A stretch of 7,174 nucleotides of DNA, taken from the NCBI GenBank assembly GCA_949295235.1, contig CASFKH010000036.1:1-7174 (forward strand), written 5' to 3'. This stretch comes from an uncultured Ureaplasma sp. (GTDB lineage Bacteria > Bacillota_I > Bacilli_A > Mycoplasmatales > Mycoplasmoidaceae). The position numbers and the translations under genes were made by a program. Under the pieces are notes generated by a model. That model saw only the letters and a program-made list of their open reading frames with translations. It made no database searches and was not told where the DNA came from. This document shows, in pieces, positions 6,625 to 7,174 of the stretch (its first letter is position 1; each line of letters begins with the position of its first letter).

Positions 6625-7174
6625 ATGAATAGATTTGAATTTGAAATTTTCCTAAAAAATATGTTACCAAATATTGATCCTTCTGCATTTGATTTAATAG
6701 AAAAGTACAAACAATTTTTAGTATTTAAAAACAAAACAATAAATTTGACAAGACTTGATAAAGATGAGTTAATTTATGATTCTTATTTTTTAGAATCAAT
6801 TTTACCATTTTTAAAATTAGACTTTAATAATTTGGATTTAAATTTAAAAATTTTAGATATAGGTAGTGGAAGTGGAATTCCAGGAGTGATGTTAAAAATT
6901 ATTTTTCCTAAATCACAAATTACATTATTAGATTCAAATTCAAAAAAAACTAAATTTTTAAATGAATTAATTGAATATCTTGGATTAAAAGATATAGAAA
7001 TAATTAATCAAAGAGCTGAAATATATGGGCAAAAAATTAGAGAAAAATTTGATATAGTAACTTCCCGTGCTGTTAGTAGTTTGAACAAAATTTTAGAATT
7101 ATCATCTTGTTTTGTAAAAATCAATGGTTTAATTATTGAACCAAAATCCTTAAATGCTGATAAAGAATTTGAAG
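6625..7174 (+). CDS. rsmG: 16S rRNA (guanine527-N7)-methyltransferase RsmG (GidB), 3' end cut off
   Basis: 183 residues are visible and the frame is still open at the window edge; the family is usually about 210-240 long, so roughly the last 30-60 residues are missing. RsmG uses S-adenosylmethionine to make m7G527 in the 530 loop of 16S rRNA. The N-terminal helical part ends with NLTR (40-43), and a DSYFLES segment (52-58) is typical of the family. The SAM-binding loop is LDIGSGSGIPG (77-87), followed by the acidic end of strand 2 (LLDSNSKKTKFL, 101-112), the FDIVTSRAV block (142-150, conserved 'SRAV') and the strand GLIIEPK. Loss of this enzyme gives low-level streptomycin resistance in other bacteria. 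It sits 1 base after the toxin-like gene; mnmG and rsmG (gidA-gidB) are neighbours in many bacteria, here with one gene between them. Confidence 0.96.
   Translation, partial: MNRFEFEIFLKNMLPNIDPSAFDLIEKYKQFLVFKNKTINLTRLDKDELIYDSYFLESILPFLKLDFNNLDLNLKILDIGSGSGIPGVMLKIIFPKSQITLLDSNSKKTKFLNELIEYLGLKDIEIINQRAEIYGQKIREKFDIVTSRAVSSLNKILELSSCFVKINGLIIEPKSLNADKEFE

Overview
This window comes from a wall-less Mollicute (Mycoplasma, Spiroplasma, Ureaplasma or a relative) that reads UGA as tryptophan. The DNA is very AT-rich. Five tryptophans in one gene, two each in two others and one in a gene fragment are all written TGA, and I found no TGG tryptophan codon. The best proof is in the peroxidase, where the catalytic Trp of the Cys-Gln-Trp-Asn tetrad is a TGA, and in mnmG, where homology runs straight through two in-frame TGAs. 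Three genes look broken under the standard code but are intact here. I cannot name the genus from the sequence alone.

Layout. Bases 1-209 hold the 3' end of an unidentified plus-strand gene, with a possible frameshift at an A8 tract. A bidirectional hairpin terminator (281-312) follows. From 311 to 4336 the minus strand carries a tightly packed operon, in transcription order: a 419-residue protein joining a degenerate ABC-ATPase-like domain to four membrane spans; lysS (lysyl-tRNA synthetase); a Cys-type glutathione peroxidase; and a short-chain dehydrogenase/reductase (SDR). The gaps are 1, 2 and 3 bases, and the hairpin closes the operon at the SDR stop codon. From 4372 to the right edge the plus strand carries a second packed cluster: mnmG (tRNA wobble-uridine modification), a HigB/RelE-like Gp49-family protein with no visible antitoxin, and rsmG (16S rRNA m7G methyltransferase, cut by the window edge).

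The two operons diverge from only 35 bp (4337-4371). This spacer holds the strong mnmG ribosome binding site and two overlapping extended -10 motifs pointing in opposite directions. Most of the window is translation machinery (lysS, mnmG, rsmG) plus redox housekeeping (peroxidase, SDR). The two least ordinary items are the pseudo-ABC/membrane fusion heading the lysS operon and the toxin-fold gene inserted between mnmG and rsmG. There is no tRNA, rRNA, CRISPR array or insertion sequence in the window. Apart from the terminator, bases 210-280 show nothing recognisable.
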